Assembly (NCBI GenBank): GCA_019307165.1
Contig: JAFDKD010000025.1
Location: 1-17,892, forward strand
Direction: 5' to 3'
Origin: Deltaproteobacteria bacterium
Lineage (GTDB): Bacteria > Desulfobacterota > DSM-4660 > Desulfatiglandales > Desulfatiglandaceae
Length of the DNA: 17,892 bases
Made by a program: the position numbers and the translations under genes. Positions 7,839 through 13,826 of this stretch are shown piece after piece. The stretch's first letter is position 1. Each line of letters opens with the position of its first letter. Under the pieces are notes generated by a model, which did no database searches, was not told the DNA's origin, and saw only the letters and a program-made list of their open reading frames with translations.

Positions 7839-10256
7839 ATGGCAAAAAACCTGCTGATCGTTGAATCACCGGCAAAAGCGAAGACCATCAAGAAGTATTT
7901 GGGCCCGGACTTCAAAACCATGGCGTCTGTGGGCCATGTCAAGGACCTGCCGGTCAAGCGTCTCGGCGTAAACATCGAAGACGGATTTAAACCCGAATAC
8001 GTCACCATCAAAGGCAAGGCAAAGATCCTGAAAGACCTGAAGGCGGCCGCAAAAACAGTCGAGACCATTTACCTTGCCCCCGACCCCGACCGGGAAGGGG
8101 AGGCCATCGCCTGGCACATTGCCAAGGAACTGGAAAACGGCGGGAAGAAAATATACCGTGTGCTGTTCAATGAACTCACGGCCCGGGCCATTCGCGCGGC
8201 CGTTGAATCGCCACTCGAATTGGACCTCAACAAGTACCGGTCTCAGCAGGCCAGGCGTATCCTGGATCGTCTGGTAGGCTATCAGCTTTCCCCGTTGCTT
8301 TGGACCAAAGTCAAGCGGGGCCTGAGCGCGGGTCGGGTCCAGTCCGTCTCGGTTCGAATGATCTGCGATCGCGAACGTGAAATCCAGGCCTTCGAGCCTC
8401 GGGAATACTGGTCGCTCACCGCGCACCTGAAGTCCGAAGAACCGCCGCCCTTTATCGCCAAACTCCTTCGCTACGAGGGAAAAAAGATCGACCTGGAGAC
8501 CGGGGCACAGACCCGGGACATTGTCTCCGCAGTCGAAACGAAACCCTTTGATGTGGCCAAGGTCGCCAAGCGTAAGCAAAAACGGAATCCGCCTCCGCCG
8601 TTCACCACAAGCCTGCTTCAGCAGGAAGCCAGCCGCAGGCTCGGGTTCAGCGCCAAACGGACCATGGCCGTGGCCCAGGGGCTGTACGAGGGGGTCGAAC
8701 TGGGCGGTCGCGGCCAGGTCGGATTGATCACTTACATGAGGACCGATTCCTTTCGATTGTCCGCTGAAGCCGTATCCGAAGCGAGAGCCTTCATCGACAA
8801 CACCTATAGTGCCGATTACGTCCCGGCCAAACCGAATGCATTCAAGAGCCGCAAGGGGTCCCAGGAGGCCCACGAGGCCATCCGTCCCACATCCGTGGAC
8901 CTGACGCCGGAAAGCGTTGCCGGTTATCTGGGTAAGGACCAGCTTAACCTGTACCGGTTGATATGGAAGCGGTTTGTGGCTTGCCAGATGAGTCCTGCCG
9001 TTTTGCACCAGACTCAGGTGGAAATCGCCGTGGGCAAGGCTATATTCAAGGCATCCGGATCGGTGGTGGTTTTCAAAGGCTTTACCGTGCTTTACGAGGA
9101 AACGACCGGGAACGGGGGGGATAAAGGGGGGGAAGACGCCCAATTGCCGCCCCTGGAAAAGGGTCAGAGGCTGGACCTCGTCAAGCTGGAGCCCGCGCAG
9201 CACTTCACCCAGCCGCCGCCGAGATATTCCGAGGCGACATTGATCAAGGCGCTCGAGGAAAACGGTATTGGACGCCCTTCCACCTATGCCGCCATACTGA
9301 GCAATATCAGCAATAGAGAGTATGTGGTCCTCGAGAAAAAACGGTTCAAGCCGACCGAATTGGGTTTTCTGGTGACGGACCTGCTGGTCGGCAGTTTTCC
9401 GGATGTGATGAACACGGCCTTTACAGCACAAATGGAAAGCAACCTGGACAAGATCGAACGCGGTCAAGTGGCGTGGACCCGTGTCATGGGCGACTTCTAT
9501 AACGCCTTTCGAGAGGATCTTGAAAGAGCGGAAAAAGAAATGAAAGGCGAGGTGCTGACGGAGATCGCGTGTCCTGAGTGCGGCCGTCTCATGGGCGTTA
9601 AATCGGGCAAAAATGGTGTTTTTCTTGCGTGCACCGGATTTCCCGAATGCAAGCATACAACCAATTTCTACAGGGATGAAAAAGGCAGGATTGTCGCGGA
9701 GAAACCCCCCGAAATCCAAGAAGATGCGGCGCCCTGCGAAAGCTGCGGGCGCCCCATGGTGGCGAAAAACGGCAGGTTCGGCCCATTTTTGGCATGCACC
9801 GGATATCCGGAATGCAGAAGCACCCGGCCTTTGGATGCAGGGGGCGACGAAAACAAGGGCCTGGGGCCGACCGATATTCAATGCAAGGTTTGCGGCGGCA
9901 CCATGATGGTGAAAGTCAATAAATCGGGGCAACGTTTTCTGGCATGCGGCAACTACCCGAAATGCACCCATACCGAGCCCCTGAGCACCCGGGTGCCTTG
10001 CCCGAACAAAGGGTGCGATGGAATGCTGGTGGAAAAATCGTCCAAACAGGGCAGGGTGTTTTACGCGTGCGACCAGTACCCGGGTTGCCGCTTTGCCATG
10101 TGGGACGAGCCCTTTGACGATGCCTGTCCGGAATGCGGGTCTCCCGTTTTGGGGATTAAACGGCCAAAGGGGGATGATCCTTTTCTTAAATGCCGGAAAA
10201 AAGGGTGCGGATTCAAAAAATCCCTGCCGTCGGTTGCAGCCGACATTGAAAATTGA
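7839..10256 (+). CDS. topA: DNA topoisomerase I (type IA)
   Basis: The enzyme relaxes negatively supercoiled DNA by a single-strand break with a 5'-phosphotyrosine link. The 805-residue protein begins with a TOPRIM domain (LLIVESPAKAKTIKKYLG at about 5-22; acidic PDPDREGEAIAWH near 81-93). The active-site tyrosine is about Y299 in GLITYMRTDSFRLS. SRLGFSAKRTM-like and GRPSTYAAILSNI motifs are also present. From about residue 578 to 795 there are five consecutive four-cysteine zinc ribbons, the fourth with CPNKGCDG spacing and the fifth ending CRKKGCGFK. Many bacterial TopA proteins carry three, so this tail is long but not exceptional for the phylum. A ribosome-binding site AGGGGAT lies about 9 bases before the ATG. 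The gene is followed by an intrinsic terminator. Confidence 0.97.
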   Translation: MAKNLLIVESPAKAKTIKKYLGPDFKTMASVGHVKDLPVKRLGVNIEDGFKPEYVTIKGKAKILKDLKAAAKTVETIYLAPDPDREGEAIAWHIAKELENGGKKIYRVLFNELTARAIRAAVESPLELDLNKYRSQQARRILDRLVGYQLSPLLWTKVKRGLSAGRVQSVSVRMICDREREIQAFEPREYWSLTAHLKSEEPPPFIAKLLRYEGKKIDLETGAQTRDIVSAVETKPFDVAKVAKRKQKRNPPPPFTTSLLQQEASRRLGFSAKRTMAVAQGLYEGVELGGRGQVGLITYMRTDSFRLSAEAVSEARAFIDNTYSADYVPAKPNAFKSRKGSQEAHEAIRPTSVDLTPESVAGYLGKDQLNLYRLIWKRFVACQMSPAVLHQTQVEIAVGKAIFKASGSVVVFKGFTVLYEETTGNGGDKGGEDAQLPPLEKGQRLDLVKLEPAQHFTQPPPRYSEATLIKALEENGIGRPSTYAAILSNISNREYVVLEKKRFKPTELGFLVTDLLVGSFPDVMNTAFTAQMESNLDKIERGQVAWTRVMGDFYNAFREDLERAEKEMKGEVLTEIACPECGRLMGVKSGKNGVFLACTGFPECKHTTNFYRDEKGRIVAEKPPEIQEDAAPCESCGRPMVAKNGRFGPFLACTGYPECRSTRPLDAGGDENKGLGPTDIQCKVCGGTMMVKVNKSGQRFLACGNYPKCTHTEPLSTRVPCPNKGCDGMLVEKSSKQGRVFYACDQYPGCRFAMWDEPFDDACPECGSPVLGIKRPKGDDPFLKCRKKGCGFKKSLPSVAADIEN

Positions 10257-10280
10257 CTGATGACCAAAATGGAATAAAGT

Positions 10281-10321
10281 CTTGCGGCATGCCCCGTAGA
10301 CGGGGATGCGGCAAGCCTTTT
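10281..10321 (+). terminator. Intrinsic terminator of topA
   Basis: A long stem begins cttgc and closes gcaag, with core CCCCG-taga-CGGGG, one mismatch and one bulge, followed by TTTT. It begins 25 bases after the topA stop, on the correct strand. The T-run is short, so efficiency is uncertain. Confidence 0.6.
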
Positions 10322-10415
10322 GAAATATCGCAACGCCACCTGAACGGCATGCCGTTTCCTGCACGGCAGGCGGCTGTTCGCTCGGGTGCTTTAAACGTTC
10401 GGTCGAACAGGAAGA

Positions 10416-10916
10416 TTACTCCGAAAGATCCTGCTTCAAGGACGCTTCGAATTCGTGGAAGAACTCGTCTTTTTCTTTCCAATCCGGTCCGAAGCGTTTT
10501 CCGAAGTAGTTTTCCAGTTTGTCGAAAAGCTTTTTCCAAACCGGTTTTCCCTCGCCCAGGACCACGTCGGCAAGAAAATGCCGCAGTTCGGAGATTTTTT
10601 CCTTGGGCAGGAAGGAAACGGCCCCCAGCTTGATCGATTTTTTCAGCGATTCAGGCGAAAGGGCATGGGCGGTCAGCATGACGCTGGGAAATCCTCTTGA
10701 AACAGAGTTTTTCAAGAGTTCGAAACCGTTTACGCCCATGATATCGAGAATCACGATGTCGTAGGTATAACTCAGCAGGTATTGAAGCGCGGTGTCGTAA
10801 TCCGTGGCCTTGTGGATTAGACACATATCCAACTCTTCTTCAACGGTTTCGAGGACATCCGGTTCATCATCGACCACCAAAATAACCTTGTCTTTTAAAA
10901 TGCTGTCTTCGTTCAT
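10416..10916 (-). CDS. Stand-alone response-regulator receiver protein
   Basis: This is a phosphoryl-accepting signalling protein without a DNA-binding output domain. Using the ATG at 10916 it has 166 residues. The acidic pocket is D16/D17 (VVDDEPD), the phospho-acceptor is D58 (DIVILDIMG), the switch Thr is T82 (MLTAHA) and the conserved lysine is K105 (FLPKEKI). The last 45 residues are charged and helical (YFGKRFGPDWKEKDEFFHEFE) and resemble no known output domain. The start at 10916 is chosen because AAAGGAGGT lies about 12 bases upstream; a further ATG at 10943 would place that site inside the coding region. No histidine kinase is nearby. The gene is divergent from the micropeptide gene, and its partner and target cannot be deduced here. 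Confidence 0.88.
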   Translation of the reverse strand: MNEDSILKDKVILVVDDEPDVLETVEEELDMCLIHKATDYDTALQYLLSYTYDIVILDIMGVNGFELLKNSVSRGFPSVMLTAHALSPESLKKSIKLGAVSFLPKEKISELRHFLADVVLGEGKPVWKKLFDKLENYFGKRFGPDWKEKDEFFHEFEASLKQDLSE

Positions 10917-10959
10917 TATTCTTCTTGACCTCCTTTCATCCACCTTAAGATATCTCCCT

Positions 10960-10986
10960 CTTATAGTAAATAACCTTCTTTGTCAA
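10960..10986 (-). promoter_or_regulatory. Candidate promoter for the receiver gene
   Basis: Reading the minus strand, a perfect TTGACA (10986-10981) is followed after 15 bases by TATAAG (10965-10960), about 44 bases before the start codon. The spacer is shorter than ideal, so this is tentative. Confidence 0.35.
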
Positions 10987-11059
10987 AAGAAATGGACGTG
11001 CCATGCGAAAGAATCAACAATTGCAACTTAGTCTGATTACCTGGGGATCCGAGCGCAGG

Positions 11060-11088
11060 TTGAGATCGCATCAAATAGTGATTATATT
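11060..11088 (+). promoter_or_regulatory. Candidate sigma70 promoter for the micropeptide gene
   Basis: TTGAGA (11060-11065), a 17-base spacer and TATATT (11083-11088) make a good sigma70-type match in an AT-rich stretch. The predicted start near 11095 leaves a leader of roughly 95 bases that contains an 18-codon open frame. Confidence 0.5.
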
Positions 11089-11117
11089 AACAATATTAAA
11101 CAGTCAAAAGGTTGGAG

Positions 11118-11174
11118 ATGTATAAAGAATTAAATGATGCCGCGTGGCCGAGGGTTCGAACGGGCTTATTTTAA
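11118..11174 (+). CDS. Possible 18-codon leader peptide
   Basis: An ATG with AAAGG about 7 bases upstream opens an 18-residue frame (MYKELNDAAW...GLF). Its TAA stop overlaps the AAGGAG ribosome-binding site of the following micropeptide. Placement between a candidate promoter and the next gene would allow translational coupling. It has no run of one amino acid that would mark a classic attenuator. This may be chance; no homology is recognised. Confidence 0.22.
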   Translation: MYKELNDAAWPRVRTGLF

Positions 11175-11189
11175 GGAGTTTAAATTGCC

Positions 11190-11318
11190 ATGAGTGATTC
11201 GAAAAAATTCCCCAATCAAAAGGATTCCGCTTCCTCGAGAAAAGGCTGGGTGAGAAAATTTCTGGATTGGCTTGCTCAAGGCGCCGAAGCCTCGGCCGCC
11301 TCGGGCTGCGCCGGCTGA
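11190..11318 (+). CDS. Small Cys-ending peptide, unknown function
   Basis: A 42-codon frame starts at ATG 11190 with AAGGAG about 11 bases upstream, behind a good promoter candidate. The N-terminal 18 residues are polar and Ser/Lys-rich. A short amphipathic, Trp-containing helix follows (GWVRKFLDWLAQGAE), then a small-residue tail ending SGCAG at a TGA. The pattern (charged head, WxxKFLDWLAxG helix, one cysteine near the C-terminus) reminds me of short uncharacterised peptides in Desulfobacterales, but this is memory, not a search. If the TGA were read as selenocysteine, the protein would continue for 24 more Gly/Arg-rich residues to 11393. A normal stop is more likely. No maturase or transporter gene sits next to it. 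Confidence 0.5.
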   Translation: MSDSKKFPNQKDSASSRKGWVRKFLDWLAQGAEASAASGCAG

Positions 11319-11349
11319 GGCACCCATCGGGGAGGCGCCGGCGGCGCCT
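11316..11349 (+). other. UGA followed by strong GC hairpin (SECIS-like geometry)
   Basis: The TGA at 11316-11318 is followed after 14 bases by a 7-bp stem AGGCGCC/GGCGCCT (11333-11349) closed by a three-base GGC loop. The loop begins 21 bases after the TGA, a distance allowed for bacterial SECIS elements, which also favour G at the start of the apical loop. There is no T-run, so it is a poor terminator. It could equally be a GC-rich repeat by chance. Confidence 0.25.
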
Positions 11350-11418
11350 GTAATGTTTCTAATCAATCCGGTCCACGGCCGCCTCGGAGATGACGCTGCC
11401 TTTTCCCGTTGTCAGGAG

Positions 11419-11841
11419 ATAAATTCTGGCCGCCTCATCGATTTCGGCAAGATGAACGAACTGGCGCAACTGGTCAGGGAACTATCCGGTGTTCAGGTGC
11501 CCAGCTGCCGGCCCTTTGTGGGAGACGGGGCATTCACCATCGAGTCGGGTATCGTCACCGGCTGGTATCGGAATGTCTTTGAAGATAACCCTACGACGTT
11601 GTATCCTGTGCATCCCGGGTTTGTGGGACGTGAAGATCCCAAGATCCTGATGGGCAAGAAAAGCGGGATTGACAATATCTGGGTATGGGGCGAGAAACTG
11701 GGCATCGAGTTGAGCGAAGACGAGGCCCTGGCGGTGCTTAAAGAGGTCAAGCTCAAGTCCCACGACCTGAAACGCGTGTTGACTGAAAGCGAATTCATGG
11801 AAATCGCCGAAAAGGTCAGGGGCAAGGGGTCAGGGGCGTGA
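11419..11841 (+). pseudogene. C-terminal remnant of a 2-isopropylmalate/homocitrate synthase-like enzyme
   Basis: The frame matches the region after the catalytic TIM barrel of DRE-TIM acyltransferases. It shows a helix-rich segment (IDFGKMNELAQLVRELSG), then the family hallmark FVGDGAFTIESGI, LYPVHPGFVGR, ILMGKKSGIDNIWVWGEKLG, and a final helical part ending near VRGKGSGA. The barrel, with its HxH metal site and catalytic residues, is absent: upstream of about 11419 the same frame (open back to 11272) becomes Pro/Ala-rich sequence overlapping the micropeptide gene. At about 140 residues out of the usual 380 or more, it cannot be an active synthase. No ribosome-binding site precedes ATG 11452. 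A deletion joining the micropeptide region to the interior of this gene is the simplest explanation. A transcription terminator follows it. Confidence 0.75.
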
Positions 11842-11883
11842 CACGGATAGACAGCGTTTCCAGACACCGACAGCTTGCAGTCG

Positions 11884-11909
11884 CCCCGTGCGGGAATCAC
11901 GGGGTTTTT
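11884..11909 (+). terminator. Intrinsic terminator just before the larA-like gene
   Basis: Perfect 7-bp stem CCCCGTG (11884-11890) / CACGGGG (11898-11904), seven-base loop and TTTTT (11905-11909). It lies 42 bases after the synthase remnant's stop and only 23 bases before the start codon of the larA-like gene. It could end transcription of the remnant or act as a leader attenuator. Confidence 0.8.
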
Positions 11910-11932
11910 CATTGTTGAGGGAGGTGTGTGCG

Positions 11933-13225
11933 ATGGGACTTTCGGAGGCAAGTAAACTGGAATTGCCGGAAACCAGATTGATACGCCAGCGGTTCGAGGT
12001 CCCCGAGGCCATCGATGCCCTTTACCGGGTAGAACGGGAGTGGGATCGGATCAGGGATCAGATACGGTTGCCCGCAGGCGGACGAATTGCCGTGGGCGTA
12101 GGGAGCCGAGGCATCGCCAACCTGGCGGTGGTGGTGAAGGCGGTCGTGGGTTTGTTGAAAGACGCAGGGTGCGATCCGTTTATCACGCCCGCCATGGGAT
12201 CGCATGGCGGGGCCACGACCGAGGGTCAGATCGAGGTCCTGAAACTGAGGGGAGTCACGGAGGAGGCGGTCGGCGCCCCCGTGCTCGCCACCATGGACGT
12301 GGTCCCCATGGGGGAAGTCAACGGGATACCGCTCTTCATCGATCGGCTTGCCAATGAGGCCGACGGCATGGTGCTCATCAACCGGATCAAACCCCACACC
12401 AATTTCATCGGGGCCACCGAGAGCGGCCTGATCAAGATGATGGCCATCGGCCTGGGTAATCAGAAAGGGGCCGAGCACTATCACCGTTTGTCGGTGATCC
12501 GCGATCAATACGAGATCATCAGCACGGCCGGAAAAGAGTTGCTGAAGCGGTGCAATATCCTTTTTGGCGTTGGACTTGTGGAAAACCAGGAACATCGGAC
12601 CTGCATGCTCCGAATGGCGGAGAGAGACCGGATTGAGGCCATGGAGATCGAACTGCTGGAAAAGGCCAGGTCCGTGCTGCCTCTTCTCCCCCTGGATGAG
12701 ATCGACCTGCTCATCGTCGACGAAATGGGAAAGGACATCAGCGGAGAAGGCATCGACCCCAATGTGGTGGGCAGGGATGTGTGCGCTTACGGGGCAAGAC
12801 GCCCGCTGCCCCGGGTTACCCGCATTTTTGTCCGTGACCTGACCCCGGGGAGCGAGGGCAGCGCCCTGGGCGTGGGCCAGGCCGATTTCACGACTCAAAG
12901 GCTGGTCGATAAAATCGACTTTCGGGTGACGGCCATCAACTGCCTCACCGCATGCTGTCCCGAATCGGGCAAGGTCCCCTTGACCTACTCGAACGACCGG
13001 GAGGCCATGGAAGCGGCCCTGGTGACCCTCAGGCCATACAGTCTGGAAGACGTGCGCGTCGTTCACATCAAGAACACGCTGGAACTCTCGCTACTGGCGG
13101 TGTCAACGGGATGTCTGCCGGACCTGTCGGGAAACGAGGCCGTGGAAATCGATAAGGAAACCCGTTCATTCGCATTCGACGAGGACGGAAATCTGCTTTC
13201 ACCCTGGGCGGTGGGCGCCGGGTAG
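11933..13225 (+). CDS. LarA-superfamily (nickel-pincer, DUF2088) hydroxyacid racemase-like protein
   Basis: LarA-family enzymes use a nickel-pincer nucleotide to racemise or epimerise 2-hydroxyacids. This 430-residue protein is near the usual length (about 420). It shows the superfamily landmarks: GSHGGATTEGQIE with H91, corresponding to the LarA 'GTHRP' segment; IKPHTNF with H155; LIKM with K168, the likely counterpart of the cofactor-bearing lysine; and GAEHYHR with H182/H184. Spacing between H155 and K168 is three residues longer than in Lactobacillus LarA, so it belongs to a divergent branch and lactate may not be its substrate. Start 11933 has GAGGGAGG about 8 bases upstream; an in-frame ATG at 11888 lies inside the terminator. 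No larB, larC or larE cofactor genes are in the window. The neighbouring FAD and Fe-S dehydrogenase genes point to 2-hydroxyacid metabolism. Confidence 0.8.
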   Translation: MGLSEASKLELPETRLIRQRFEVPEAIDALYRVEREWDRIRDQIRLPAGGRIAVGVGSRGIANLAVVVKAVVGLLKDAGCDPFITPAMGSHGGATTEGQIEVLKLRGVTEEAVGAPVLATMDVVPMGEVNGIPLFIDRLANEADGMVLINRIKPHTNFIGATESGLIKMMAIGLGNQKGAEHYHRLSVIRDQYEIISTAGKELLKRCNILFGVGLVENQEHRTCMLRMAERDRIEAMEIELLEKARSVLPLLPLDEIDLLIVDEMGKDISGEGIDPNVVGRDVCAYGARRPLPRVTRIFVRDLTPGSEGSALGVGQADFTTQRLVDKIDFRVTAINCLTACCPESGKVPLTYSNDREAMEAALVTLRPYSLEDVRVVHIKNTLELSLLAVSTGCLPDLSGNEAVEIDKETRSFAFDEDGNLLSPWAVGAG

Positions 13226-13251
13226 GGCCCAACGCTTAGTCACAGCTAAAC

Positions 13252-13296
13252 CCTCCACATCTGGTGGAGGACCCGGATAGGTTCTACCGATCCGGG
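13252..13296. repeat. Twin-hairpin palindromic element
   Basis: Two adjacent hairpins follow the larA-like stop: CCTCCAC/GTGGAGG with a five-base loop (13252-13270), then CCCGGAT-a-GGT / ACC-g-ATCCGGG around TCT (13272-13296), followed by seven A residues. There is no T-run, so this is not a standard terminator. The sequence from here to about 13428 contains no gene I can recognise, though a further CTCAAAC/GTTTGAG inverted repeat occurs near 13350. It might be the end of a degraded IS200/IS605-type element; that is only a suggestion. Confidence 0.45.
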
Positions 13297-13428
13297 GAGT
13301 AAAAAAATGGTATAAAGATGTGTTGCTGTTATCCTATTACGTTGCATCTCAAACATAGGGTTTGGTTTGAGAGCACAGCGGAACGGAGGTCAAAATAGTT
13401 CTTAGATCCCGGTTCGAACCGTTTTTCA

Positions 13429-13562
13429 GTCATCCCCGCGCAGGCGGGGATCCAGCACCGCCGTCGTTTTTAAAAACCGGCGTTACACCGTCATCCCCGC
13501 GCAGGCGGGGATCCAGCCAAACGTGGATCTGGATTTCCCGCCGCTTTTTGGCGGGGAATGAC
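13429..13562. repeat. 28-bp palindromic repeat, two direct copies plus one diverged inverted copy
   Basis: An identical 28-bp unit, gtcatccccg...gatccagc, occurs at 13429-13456 and 13490-13517, separated by 33 bases. Each contains the inverted repeat CCCCGC/GCGGGG. A third, diverged copy lies inverted at 13524-13562, ending gggaatgac. Such 'CATCCCCGC...GCGGGGATCCAG' units are well-known intergenic repeats in many proteobacteria. Another hairpin, GCCCCCT-ttg-AGGGGGC, lies near 13643-13661, and no gene is visible up to 13826. Confidence 0.8.
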
Positions 13563-13768
13563 AGTTCGTATGCTGCATATGGCGGTATAAAAAAAACGAC
13601 TTCGGTTTGCATAGCTTAAACTTGATTCTTGGATTGAGATTTGGGCCCCCTTTGAGGGGGCATCCTGATGTTCCGACGAAGCGCTCTGCGTGAGGAGAAC
13701 CACTGGTATGGCAGCGGCGTGGAGGGGAAATAAGTTTTGTAGAGCCTCTAAGGTGTGAATCTATCGGC

Positions 13769-13791
13769 GTAGGAGCGGCTTCAGCCGCGAC
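13769..13791. repeat. REP-like hairpin (GTAGGAGCGGCTTCAGCCGCG type)
   Basis: GTAGGA is followed by the stem GCGGCT/AGCCGC. A sister copy with compensating changes (GCGGTT/AACCGC) lies at 15414-15436. Stem conservation with changed bases on both arms suggests the hairpin form matters. Confidence 0.75.
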
Positions 13792-13826
13792 GGAGACCGG
13801 CCGGATTAACATGGAGTAAAAAGGAC

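Noticed and set aside
7866..10364. Very long open frame (about 830 codons) antisense to topA
   Set aside because: It is the complement of topA codons in a GC-rich gene, has no recognisable domain, is rich in His/Phe/Gln typical of antisense shadows, and has no ribosome-binding site.
11139..11170. tRNA-like GGTTCGAAC (T-loop) motif
   Set aside because: No acceptor stem, anticodon arm or D-arm can be built around it.
11888..11933. Upstream start for the larA-like gene
   Set aside because: ATG 11888 is inside the intrinsic terminator stem and has no ribosome-binding site. ATG 11933 has GAGGGAGG.
11909..13066. Long antisense frame over the larA-like gene
   Set aside because: Mirror of a well-supported coding gene, with no motifs. 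The same holds for antisense frames at 4936-5772, 6687-7391, 13806-14546 and 15580-16335.
13252..13296. Twin hairpin as intrinsic terminator of the larA-like gene
   Set aside because: The second stem is followed by GAGT and then A residues rather than T; no T-run is present on the plus strand.
13429..13517. Two identical 28-bp repeats with a 33-base spacer, CRISPR-like spacing
   Set aside because: Only two direct copies, a third one inverted, and no cas genes. The unit is a known type of palindromic intergenic repeat.
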